This document shows positions 18,047 to 26,356 of a DNA stretch of 64,000 nt, piece by piece (the stretch's first letter is position 1; the number at the start of each line of letters is the position of its first letter). The notes beneath the pieces are model-generated. The model was not told the origin of the DNA. It did no database searches and saw only the letters and a list, made by a program, of their open reading frames with translations. This DNA comes from Neobacillus niacini. Lineage in GTDB: Bacteria; Bacillota; Bacilli; Bacillales; Cytobacillaceae. The translations under genes and the position numbers were made by a program. Where the stretch lies: the NCBI RefSeq assembly GCF_019749295.1, contig NZ_JACWFG010000011.1, positions 124,001-188,000 on the forward strand. Reading direction: 5' to 3'.

Positions 18047-19015
18047 TTGAAAAAGAGGGTTTATATAACTAGAAAGCTGCCATACGAAATCTTGGATATA
18101 CTTTTAAGTCAGTTTGATGTGAGAATGTGGGAGGAGGAATATATCCCTGTTCCAAAGGATGTCCTATTGAAGGAAATAGAAGATGTGGACGGTCTTTTTT
18201 GTCTATTAACTGATACGATTGATGAAGAGGTTTTAGAACATGCACCGAATTTAAAAGTCATTAATAATCTAGCAGTTGGATATAACAATATTGATATTCA
18301 AGCAGCATCCATGAGGGGTATCATTGTTACCAACACTCCAGGAGTTCTCAATGAAACTACTGCAGATTTAACGTTCACTCTTTTAATGGCTGCAGCAAGA
18401 AGAGTTGTGGAAGCATCTGATTTTTTACGGAGCGGTAAATGGGGGGCGTGGTCCCCAATGCAGTTAACGGGTCAAGATATTCATGGAAGTACCATAGGAA
18501 TTATTGGATTAGGCAGAATTGGAGAGGCACTTGTCAAACGAGCAAAAGGATTTGATATGAATGTTCTCTACTATAATCGGACTCGTAAGCTTGACAAAGA
18601 AAAAGAGTTAGAGATTCAATACGCAGAACTAAAGGATTTGTTACAGCAATCCGATTTTATCTGTATCCTTCTTCCTTATAGTACAGAGGTACATCACCTT
18701 ATTGGAAAGCAAGCATTATCCCTCATGAAGAAAAATGCTATCTTAATCAATTCTGCTAGAGGCGGAATTGTCGATGAGGAAGCTTTGTATCATGCGTTGA
18801 AGGATGGACAGATTTGGGCTGCAGGACTTGATGTTTTTGAACAAGAACCTGTACCGATTGATCATCCCTTACTTTCATTACCGAATGTTGTTACCTTGCC
18901 CCATATCGGAAGTGCAAGTGTTAAAACAAGATTGGCAATGGCACATTTAGCTGCGGATAATTTGGTAAATGTGTTAAATGGTAACGAACCGATTTCACCA
19001 GTTGTAATAAAATAA
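18047..19015 (+). CDS. D-2-hydroxyacid dehydrogenase (glyoxylate/hydroxypyruvate reductase type)
   Basis: A 322-residue NAD(P)H-dependent enzyme. It has the nucleotide-binding [16 protein letters not shown] (near 154) and the catalytic triad segments: Arg in [13 protein letters not shown] (near 235), Glu in DVFEQEPVP (near 264) and His in LPHIGSAS (near 283). It closely follows the GyaR/GhrB subfamily that reduces hydroxypyruvate or glyoxylate to glycerate or glycolate. This fits the glycerate kinase two genes downstream. The start is TTG 18047 with a weak AAAGGTAGTGG site; the ORF ends overlapping the next possible start. Confidence 0.88.
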   Translation: MKKRVYITRKLPYEILDILLSQFDVRMWEEEYIPVPKDVLLKEIEDVDGLFCLLTDTIDEEVLEHAPNLKVINNLAVGYNNIDIQAASMRGIIVTNTPGVLNETTADLTFTLLMAAARRVVEASDFLRSGKWGAWSPMQLTGQDIHGSTIGIIGLGRIGEALVKRAKGFDMNVLYYNRTRKLDKEKELEIQYAELKDLLQQSDFICILLPYSTEVHHLIGKQALSLMKKNAILINSARGGIVDEEALYHALKDGQIWAAGLDVFEQEPVPIDHPLLSLPNVVTLPHIGSASVKTRLAMAHLAADNLVNVLNGNEPISPVVIK

Positions 19016-19065
19016 TGAGATTAGAAAGGCTTTCAAAATTCGAAAACAGCATGGAGGGCTTTGCG

Positions 19066-20016
19066 GTGGCTTATCAACTAACTAATAGATTTAAAATGTT
19101 TACGTTAAATTCAAATCGGAAGTTAGCTACAGAGATGGCACAGCTTTTAGGATGTGAGTTAGGGAAGTGTTCCGTATCTCGTTTTAGCGATGGAGAAATT
19201 CAAATTAATATAGAAGAAAGTGTCCGTGGAAGTGAGGTATATTTGGTGCAGTCCACTTCACAGCCTGGAAATGAGTATATTATGGAGCTTCTCATCATGA
19301 TCGATGCATTGAAGAGGGCATCGGCTAGAACCATCAATGTGGTTATTCCGTATTATGGATATGCAAGACAAGACCGTAAAGCTCGTTCTCGTGAACCGAT
19401 CACAGCAAAACTAGTTGCAAACCTTTTGGAAACAGCCGGAGCAAATAGAGTTATCACAATGGATCTTCACGCTCCACAAATTCAAGGCTTTTTCGACATA
19501 CCGGTCGACCAATTATTAGGTGTTCCGATACTTTCAAAGTACTTTGAAAATAAAGGAATGAAAGATGTAGTTGTGGTTGCACCAGATAATGGAGGAGTCG
19601 TACGAGCGAGAAAAATGGCTAGCCGTTTACATGTACCTATCGCCTTCATTGATAAACGCCGTCCGCAGCCTAATGTTGCAGAGGTGATGAATATTGTTGG
19701 GAATATTGAAGGGAAAAATGCGATTATAATAGATGATTTAATTGATACAGCCGGAACCATTACTTTAGCCGCTAATGCTTTAATTGAAAGAGGAGCAAAG
19801 GCAGTGTATGCATGCTGTACTCATCCAGTACTTTCAGGGCCAGCAATTAGTAGAATAGAAGCATCTTCGATTACAGAATTAGTCGTGACCAATTCAATTG
19901 AGCTGCCAGAAGAAAAAAAGATAAATAAAATTACTTCATTATCGATTGCCCCGCTCCTTGTTGAAGCGATTGACCGTATTCATAATGAAAAAGCAGTAAG
20001 TCCTTTATTTGAATAG
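19066..20016 (+). CDS. Ribose-phosphate pyrophosphokinase (Prs) paralogue
   Basis: A 316-residue Prs homologue, the canonical length when GTG 19066 is used (GGAGGG lies 7 nt upstream; ATG 19015 lacks a site). Present are the ATP-binding [18 protein letters not shown] (near 94), the catalytic region [17 protein letters not shown] near 165, and the PRPP loop [14 protein letters not shown] near 218, all standard. By family it makes PRPP from ribose 5-phosphate and ATP. Its place between a hydroxyacid dehydrogenase and glycerate kinase in a catabolic operon is unusual: housekeeping prs normally sits beside glmU and spoVG. Either it acts on another pentose phosphate or the pathway needs PRPP. Confidence 0.9.
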   Translation: MAYQLTNRFKMFTLNSNRKLATEMAQLLGCELGKCSVSRFSDGEIQINIEESVRGSEVYLVQSTSQPGNEYIMELLIMIDALKRASARTINVVIPYYGYARQDRKARSREPITAKLVANLLETAGANRVITMDLHAPQIQGFFDIPVDQLLGVPILSKYFENKGMKDVVVVAPDNGGVVRARKMASRLHVPIAFIDKRRPQPNVAEVMNIVGNIEGKNAIIIDDLIDTAGTITLAANALIERGAKAVYACCTHPVLSGPAISRIEASSITELVVTNSIELPEEKKINKITSLSIAPLLVEAIDRIHNEKAVSPLFE

Positions 20017-20099
20017 AGATAAACGTGTAGATAACTGTGGAACAACTAGTTATCTTGTTTTTTACATAGCTTATAAGGTTGCTATATGAGGTGGTAAGG

Positions 20100-21248
20100 T
20101 TGAATATTTTAGTAGCGATGGATTCCTTGAAAGGAAGTCTTTCCTCAAATGAAGCAAATATGGCTATTGCTGTAGGCTTTTTAAAGGTTAATTCAAAATT
20201 TAACATTCAGACGGTGCCTGTTGCAGATGGTGGAGAGGGAACAGTTGAGGCACTTGTTTATTCAACAAATGGACGATTCATTGATACGGATGTAACTGGA
20301 CCACTAGGTGAGCCGGTAAGCGCAAGATTTGGTATTTTAGGTGATCAGACTACAGCAGTGGTTGAGATTGCTGAGGCATGTGGATTGCCTTTATTAACTG
20401 ATATACAGCGTAATCCATTGTTTACCACCACTTATGGTGTTGGCGAGTTAATTATGGAAGCAATTAAAAAGGGCTGCAGTGAAATTATTATCGGTCTTGG
20501 AGGAAGTGCCACCAATGATGCTGGAATTGGAATGCTTCAAGCACTTGGGTATCAATTTTATAATAAAGCGGGTGCTCGGGTTGGTCTTGGTGGTGTAGAA
20601 CTTAAGAACATTACTAGAGTAGATGGTTGCAATGTTTCCGAACAAGTTAAACGTGCAAAGTTCCGTGTTGCTTGTGATGTTAATAACCCGTTGTATGGAA
20701 TGAACGGAGCAGCGTATATTTACGGACCACAAAAAGGAGCTACACCTGATATCGTTAAAGAACTAGATGAAGGACTTGAACACTTTGCGAATATAGTAAA
20801 TAAGCAGTTCGGGATAGATTTGCAGAATCTTCCCGGTGCAGGAGCAGCAGGTGGATTGGGTGCGGCTTTTGCAGGGTTCTTACAGGCTGAGTTAGAATCA
20901 GGAGTGGGATTAATCCTTAATCTCGCTCGTTTTGAAAATAAGCTTCAGGGAGTAGATTTAGTGATCACAGGAGAGGGGAAGCTGGATGGCCAAACCACAA
21001 TGGGAAAAGCCCCTGTGGGAATTGCCATATTATGCAGAAAGCATGGAATACCAGTGATCGCACTCGCAGGTGATGTATCAGATGGGAATCCTTCCTTGCA
21101 TGAATCTGGATTAGCCGCTTACTTTTCCATCGTGGACGGTCCAGTTGACCTTAAGTTTGCAATGAAACCAGAGGTTACACGCTCAAATCTTAGAAGAATA
21201 GCAGAACAAATTGGCAGGGTTTTAACTTTAGAATTAACCTACAAATAA
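20100..21248 (+). CDS. Glycerate kinase (GK-I family)
   Basis: A 382-residue enzyme of the GlxK/GarK family. The family-typical N-terminus NILVAMDSLKGSLSSNEANM starts right after TTG 20100, and AGGTGG lies 5 nt upstream. Other motifs: PVADGGEGTVEAL near 46, GLGGSATNDAGIGMLQALG near 137, and GPQKGATPDIVKELD near 220. It phosphorylates D-glycerate to 2-phosphoglycerate (or 3-phosphoglycerate), feeding lower glycolysis. It is the last gene of the operon, followed by a very strong terminator. It is consistent with a C3 acid being an end product of the pathway. Confidence 0.93.
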   Translation: MNILVAMDSLKGSLSSNEANMAIAVGFLKVNSKFNIQTVPVADGGEGTVEALVYSTNGRFIDTDVTGPLGEPVSARFGILGDQTTAVVEIAEACGLPLLTDIQRNPLFTTTYGVGELIMEAIKKGCSEIIIGLGGSATNDAGIGMLQALGYQFYNKAGARVGLGGVELKNITRVDGCNVSEQVKRAKFRVACDVNNPLYGMNGAAYIYGPQKGATPDIVKELDEGLEHFANIVNKQFGIDLQNLPGAGAAGGLGAAFAGFLQAELESGVGLILNLARFENKLQGVDLVITGEGKLDGQTTMGKAPVGIAILCRKHGIPVIALAGDVSDGNPSLHESGLAAYFSIVDGPVDLKFAMKPEVTRSNLRRIAEQIGRVLTLELTYK

Positions 21249-21264
21249 TCATTATTGTTAAAGG

Positions 21265-21297
21265 AAAGAGTTCGGGGGACATCCCCGAACTCTTTTC
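21265..21297. terminator. Strong bidirectional terminator
   Basis: AAAGAGTTCGGGG (21265-21277) pairs perfectly with CCCCGAACTCTTT (21283-21295) around 5 nt. It serves the catabolic operon and the convergent GH27 gene. Confidence 0.95.
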
Positions 21298-21300
21298 TAC

Positions 21301-23313
21301 TTATGAAGCACGCTTAGTTACTAGTTCTATTTCTTTAGTAGATTTAGATTTAATTCTAGCAATTAGAAAAATGAGTGCGATTGCAAGTAATGTAAAGGAA
21401 ACGATTAAAAGAGCTGTTAACCTTACAGTTGATTGGTCGTCCGAAAGGGCAGCATTTGATTTATTACTTTCACCAATTGCATTGTTAGCACTTACCTTAT
21501 AGGAATAAGTAACCCCATTTTTGAGTTCCGCGGTCTGATCCACAAAGTTTGGCGCTGGTACATTAGAAGCGATTTGTTCGTATTCGCTGCTAAGTCCAAA
21601 GAGACTGCCTTTTTTACGATAGATCGTATAGGAATCTGCACCAAATGTTGGATTCCATGTGAGTGAAACACTATCATTACTTTTCCTGTCTGCTATTACC
21701 CAGTCTGTAGCAGCGGGGACAGATGTGCTAGTTGTATTAAAGGAATAGATCCCGATTTGGGTTTCAGCTCCGCCTGAAACAGAGGATACTTTCCAATAGT
21801 AGGCAGTATCATGATCAAGATCCTTTACATTAACAGTTGGCAGAGTTTCCATTTGATCAAAAACAATATTTTTCATGCTCACATCTGTTGCGACCTGTAT
21901 ATGATACTTGTCTGTACCTAATTGGGATTCCCAATTTAATGAGAGATTAGAAGGATTAACCTCGGTTGCACCGTTTTCAGGTGAAACAGTTAAAGACGAC
22001 GCAGGAACCACTTGAATCATACGTGAACCATGAGTGGGAATACTTGCAGTAAATCCGTCCTCCATGCTTCCTAAATCCTGATGACTCCACAAATCACGAA
22101 CGAATGCGCTTCCCTGAATCCCTAAATCTTTCCATTTGACAGTTACATCTGTGTTGGATTTGCTAGTATTAAAGAGTGCAATGTTGTAAGAGCCATCCGG
22201 CAGGCTTTGATAGAATACTTGAGAATCTGATTTTTTATATAGTCTTTTTCCTGCAACACCGCTCTGATTAACACCAAGAATCTCATCATTTGTTAACAGG
22301 CTGATTCCGAAATCATCAAGACTTGTCAGATCGTTTCCAATAACAAATTGTGATGCAGCAATTGCCCAAAGTGAAACGTAAGAAAATTTCTCATCTTTTG
22401 TTAAACCATCCTTGCTGCCGTTTGCTACATTCAGTGAATCCAAGTCATTCCAGCCACCTGGGCCAGCATGAGGCTGCCACTGGGCAACATCATCGAATCT
22501 TCTAACTACCTTTTTCCAAGAGGCAAGGTATGGTGTCCCATAGGCTTCTACGTCATGATCAGTCCGCCAGCCATTGGATAAGCTTTTCCAGGTATCTATG
22601 TGTTTAATATCAAGGTTATTGGATAATTCCACATGTATCGGTCTTCCAGTTTTCTTCAGTGCCTTCGCCCACGCCTCGACATCAGCGATATCCTGGTTCC
22701 TGACACCGTCAATTTTTAGGTAATCAATCCCGTAGGACGCGAATAGCTTGGCCCAAGAATCGATAAACTCCTGTGCCCCAGGCTTTGAAAAATCGATGGC
22801 ATACATTTTCTCATAGTTAAAATTCTTCTTTTCCCCTATACTAAAGTCCACAATATCTTTTGCATGATACGGTGTCCCTTCAATCGGTGTATTTTGATCC
22901 ACCGCTGCCTTTGGAATACCAAGCGTTACATAATAGCCAAACTTCAAATCCTTGCTATGGATATAGTCCCCAAGTGCCTTCATACCATTTGGGAATTTTT
23001 TAGGATCAACTGCCCACCTGCCATATTTATCAACATTAGTTCTCCAATCGAGCATATAATAATCATCAAGATTAACATATTGATAGCCGTGAGACTTAAA
23101 TTTCGCCGCCAATACATCCGCAGCCGCTTTTATTTTCTCTTCTGTTGGATTCCTTCGAATTGAACTCCAGCTGCTCCAACCCATAAACGGACGATCACCG
23201 AGCTCATTATAGGAAGAAGCACTTACTTCTTTCGGAACAAAAGTAGAGAAGGTAAAAACACCAGTAAGAGCAATAGAACAGGAAACAAAAGCAGGTAATA
23301 GTTTCTTAAGCAT
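21301..23313 (-). CDS. GH27 family alpha-galactosidase-like protein, secreted and C-terminally anchored
   Basis: A 670-residue extracellular glycosidase. Signal peptide at residues 1-33 (MLKKLLPAFVSCSIALTGVF then a predicted cleavage after VSA). The GH27 catalytic barrel starts at RPFMGWSSWSSIRRNPTEEK; the nucleophile motif YLKIDG (near 200) and RTDHDV, GGWNDLDSL follow. A small beta domain is followed by two fibronectin-III-like modules (about 425-515 and 520-610). A membrane span at about 630-655 (LTALLIVSFTLLAIALIFLI) then has a basic tail, so the enzyme should stay tethered. ATG 23313 has AGGAGG 6 nt upstream. Substrate is likely alpha-galactosides or beta-L-arabinopyranosides; not resolvable here. 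Confidence 0.85.
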   Translation of the reverse strand: MLKKLLPAFVSCSIALTGVFTFSTFVPKEVSASSYNELGDRPFMGWSSWSSIRRNPTEEKIKAAADVLAAKFKSHGYQYVNLDDYYMLDWRTNVDKYGRWAVDPKKFPNGMKALGDYIHSKDLKFGYYVTLGIPKAAVDQNTPIEGTPYHAKDIVDFSIGEKKNFNYEKMYAIDFSKPGAQEFIDSWAKLFASYGIDYLKIDGVRNQDIADVEAWAKALKKTGRPIHVELSNNLDIKHIDTWKSLSNGWRTDHDVEAYGTPYLASWKKVVRRFDDVAQWQPHAGPGGWNDLDSLNVANGSKDGLTKDEKFSYVSLWAIAASQFVIGNDLTSLDDFGISLLTNDEILGVNQSGVAGKRLYKKSDSQVFYQSLPDGSYNIALFNTSKSNTDVTVKWKDLGIQGSAFVRDLWSHQDLGSMEDGFTASIPTHGSRMIQVVPASSLTVSPENGATEVNPSNLSLNWESQLGTDKYHIQVATDVSMKNIVFDQMETLPTVNVKDLDHDTAYYWKVSSVSGGAETQIGIYSFNTTSTSVPAATDWVIADRKSNDSVSLTWNPTFGADSYTIYRKKGSLFGLSSEYEQIASNVPAPNFVDQTAELKNGVTYSYKVSANNAIGESNKSNAALSDDQSTVRLTALLIVSFTLLAIALIFLIARIKSKSTKEIELVTKRAS

Positions 23314-23516
23314 AAAAACCTCCTGAAAAAATAGATGAACCACTAAAACTAGAAAGGGAATGTATATAAAAATCCTTTTTAAATTTAGGTTGTTAGTACT
23401 ATATTAATATAGAAAACCCAAAATTTTAATGAACAATATGTTCCAACTAATATTTCGGTTATATGTATTGCTTATAAAAAATATGTGTTTTAGATAATTG
23501 TTGGTTATTAGAACTA

Positions 23517-23647
23517 TGTTGATTTGTGCGGAAGGTGCGAGACTCCTGCAGGAGGACGGGACAGGGGAGACCCCGCAGACGCTTTAGCGTCGAGGAGGCT
23601 TCCCGAACCGCCTGCGGAAAGCGAAGCGCCTGGAGCACAAATCAACA
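23517..23647. repeat. Long imperfect hairpin repeat, copy 2
   Basis: Second copy of the element at 7340-7470. Its terminal arms are TGTTGATTTGTGC (23517-23529) and GCACAAATCAACA (23635-23647). Against copy 1 both arms carry a matched substitution (C to T, G to A) that preserves pairing. The interior again holds CTCCTGCAGGAG and GCGCCTGGAG-like segments. Confidence 0.85.
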
Positions 23648-23801
23648 GACCAGTTAACAACGCCAAAATAAAAAGCAGTGTAATGTATAAGGATACATAA
23701 CATTGCTTTTTGTAGGATGGCAATTCATTTATATTTATGGTTATGAATAAAAAAACTTGTTAATTATAGTAAGGGTAATAGTCGAACGACAATAATAGAA
23801 C

Positions 23802-24029
23802 TTGCGGGTGAAAGATGTGCTTACAGCAGGAATTTTAATTTTTATTTTAATAAGTACTATTTCTCTAGTTGTTCTAATGGACATTGTACAAGGCCATGAT
23901 TTATTCGAAGCTTGGTTTAGTCTAAGTAAATTATTAAGGGTAGCTAAAGGAGAAGATTATTTTCTTATTTTGATTTGTTTCATAATATTGGTTCTGCTAA
24001 TTTTGACTCATATCCGAAAAAGAGAATAA
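23802..24029 (+). CDS. Small two-span membrane protein, candidate germination D protein
   Basis: A 75-residue protein with two membrane spans (about residues 8-29, ILIFILISTISLVVLMD, and 53-71, YFLILICFIILVLLIL) joined by a short polar loop, and a basic tail THIRKRE. It lies convergent to and 14 nt from the end of the germinant receptor operon. Small two-span 'D proteins' within or beside GerA-type operons modulate germination in Bacillus, and size and topology match. No clear ribosome binding site precedes TTG 23802 or GTG 23808, which lowers confidence in the start. Confidence 0.55.
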   Translation: MRVKDVLTAGILIFILISTISLVVLMDIVQGHDLFEAWFSLSKLLRVAKGEDYFLILICFIILVLLILTHIRKRE

Positions 24030-24043
24030 CTTTAACAATATTT

Positions 24044-25144
24044 TTAAGTTATCACATTTTTTATTCTCCCCTTAATTAAGACAGTGAGTAGTAATAAAAG
24101 AGGGATGACTATTTGTAATGGAATATGAAGCAAGTACGGTACGATTTCTAGTCCTTCATCTAAGTGATTTTGGTAACTAGGTGCTATCATTATGGACGCT
24201 AGTAATATAATTACTCCTATTGAATACGTGGATAGTGCACTAGATTTTATTTTAAACAGAGTGTTCATTCCAATGACTGCACAAAAGAAAAACATGGTTA
24301 TCTTAATAAATCCTAAGAACACAACTAAAATGATAACAAAAGAATCTAAACGCTGAATAAAACCTGCAATATCTATAAAGCTGGCTGCTTTGAGTGCCGG
24401 AAATGAAGATCTTGATAATACGTCCGTTCCTAGTACACAAATTAATAAAAGAATGTTTAAGGTAAAATAGATTCCTGCAAATAGTACTGCCATTATTCCC
24501 GTCTTCAATATTTTTGTTTGTTTATTCAAATAGGGGAAGACCATTGAAAGTGTAATTAATTCCCCATAAGGAACGGTTACATTTAGCGGTAGTGATTTAA
24601 TGATTGGTTTCCATCCATCTGCAAGGATTGGTTTTAGATTTTCGATATGGATTAGATCGGTTATGATAAACATAATATTAATAATTAATAAAGTAAGACC
24701 AATCAATAAAAAACAGATACATGCTACCCTAGCAAATACTTCAAATCCGAAATTTACCGTGTAGATTAAGGTAAGCATCATACAAATACCAACAACCGTG
24801 ATTGAAGTTTTGTAATAAGCAGAATTAATCAGTATTTCTTCAATATCTCGTAAAACTCTTGATGCTATATAAATAAAATAAATAATATAAAAATAACTAA
24901 TAATACTTCCTAGGAACTTACCCCAAATTTTCCTTACATATTCTGTTAGGGGAAGAGTAGGAAATCTCTTATGAAGTTGATAGTATATCGTAAATAAAAT
25001 TAATCCAGCAAAAGGTGAGATAAGGGTTAGAATCCAGGCATCTTGTTTTGCTCCGCTGCCAATATCTAAAAAAATGGTGGTCCCAAATAAAAAAAGGACG
25101 ATTAAGCAGAAAAGTTGATACCCATCAATTTTCACATTAGACAT
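24044..25144 (-). CDS. Spore germinant receptor B subunit (GerAB/GerKB family)
   Basis: A 366-residue membrane protein with ten predicted spans, of the GerAB family within the APC amino-acid permease superfamily. It starts IDGYQLFCLIVLFLFGTTIF; the family motif SGAKQDAWILTLISPFAGLI is near residue 30 and TVPYGELITLSMVFPYL near 190. In the inner membrane of the spore it binds the nutrient germinant and signals through the A and C subunits. It is third of three genes, 20 nt after the C-subunit gene. Confidence 0.93.
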   Translation of the reverse strand: MSNVKIDGYQLFCLIVLFLFGTTIFLDIGSGAKQDAWILTLISPFAGLILFTIYYQLHKRFPTLPLTEYVRKIWGKFLGSIISYFYIIYFIYIASRVLRDIEEILINSAYYKTSITVVGICMMLTLIYTVNFGFEVFARVACICFLLIGLTLLIINIMFIITDLIHIENLKPILADGWKPIIKSLPLNVTVPYGELITLSMVFPYLNKQTKILKTGIMAVLFAGIYFTLNILLLICVLGTDVLSRSSFPALKAASFIDIAGFIQRLDSFVIILVVFLGFIKITMFFFCAVIGMNTLFKIKSSALSTYSIGVIILLASIMIAPSYQNHLDEGLEIVPYLLHIPLQIVIPLLLLLTVLIKGRIKNVIT

Positions 25145-25164
25145 AGCTGTTTACCTCTTTGTTG

Positions 25165-26337
25165 TTATTTAGGTTCATAGGGATCCGTTACAAGGCCTGA
25201 ATCATTAATAGAAGCTTTTACCTTAACCTCCACTTTTGCCTTGCTGAAAATGGTGTTCCACTCTTTTTTGTGTTTTTTCCAATAACGAGGATTTTCTTTT
25301 GATAGTGAGCTTCCAAATCCAAACACATCCGTTCCTGTACCCTGTGAGATTTGAATAGTTCGTTGTACTTGTCTTATTATTTCTTTTTCTAAATCATTCT
25401 CTATATCGGTTAACACTTTTGTGTCAGTTAAGTCTTTATTACAATTTACTTCAGAAATTTCAGTATTTAATGCGATATTGACTTGTAAAGTAGGAAAACG
25501 TTTTAAAAGGGTTTTTATATTACCTTTACTTCTTTTAGTAATAAGTGTCATATACTTTTTTTCACAGGGGATAGAAAATGATGTACTATCTAATTCTGAT
25601 AAAATTAGATTGGCGTTCCGAGCATTTTCTCCATCAAACCAGCCTACCAATTTATCTTTTTTAAATATGGCTAAACCACTAACCTCAATAACAGATGGTT
25701 TTATATTATTTAAATTGTCAGTTTGGTTTTTGGATGTTAGTTTTTTATTTAGTTTTATCCCTGGTAATAGCAGGTCTTTTCCTTCACTTGAAAGAGTAGC
25801 AATGACTTCATGTGAAGGGATAGTTTTTGAAATCCCATAATATTTTTGATTGTTTTCACTGGTACTTCTAACACTTTTAGTTGGATTTGATTCAAGTGGT
25901 TCAACCACCCCGAGTACATTTTCTGCTGAAGTTCCTCTTGCAATAAAAACGGGGAAAGTAGTTTTTGCTTGTTTTCCTCGTTCAAATGCATCAAATATCA
26001 AATTTGTTCCTTTTCGTGCCAACTCTTCACTAATGACAATCAGTGATAGGTGTGTAACGTCGTTATCTCTCGGAATAATAATAGATGCTCTTCGATAGGC
26101 ATCTACTAATGTCTCTCCTTCTGCCGTATAGTTAGAAACGGGTATCCCGGTAGTAGCCCCTGTAGGAGATAATTGACTTGGGTTAATCACTTGGAAAGTA
26201 ACCCGATATCCATTTTCAATATTCTTAGAGACATCTATTCCCATAGCAATGACAAGACCTAATTGGTTTAACTCCCTATAATTGGAGCAGCCTGGGATTA
26301 ACATGAGGATGAAGAGCAAAGTGACGAGTTTTTTCAT
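25165..26337 (-). CDS. Spore germinant receptor C subunit (GerAC/GerKC family lipoprotein)
   Basis: A 390-residue lipoprotein: signal peptide MKKLVTLLFILMLIPGC with lipobox I-P-G-C (Cys17), then the family start SNYRELNQLGLVIAMGID. The middle contains the domain pattern of GerAC proteins (EGETLVDAYRRASIIIPRDN near 80) and the C-terminal domain ends with a YWKKHKKEWNTIF segment typical of the family. It is anchored on the outer face of the spore inner membrane. GGAG is 6 nt before ATG 26337. Confidence 0.93.
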   Translation of the reverse strand: MKKLVTLLFILMLIPGCSNYRELNQLGLVIAMGIDVSKNIENGYRVTFQVINPSQLSPTGATTGIPVSNYTAEGETLVDAYRRASIIIPRDNDVTHLSLIVISEELARKGTNLIFDAFERGKQAKTTFPVFIARGTSAENVLGVVEPLESNPTKSVRSTSENNQKYYGISKTIPSHEVIATLSSEGKDLLLPGIKLNKKLTSKNQTDNLNNIKPSVIEVSGLAIFKKDKLVGWFDGENARNANLILSELDSTSFSIPCEKKYMTLITKRSKGNIKTLLKRFPTLQVNIALNTEISEVNCNKDLTDTKVLTDIENDLEKEIIRQVQRTIQISQGTGTDVFGFGSSLSKENPRYWKKHKKEWNTIFSKAKVEVKVKASINDSGLVTDPYEPK

Positions 26338-26356
26338 TTGTTACTCCTACTTGAAT

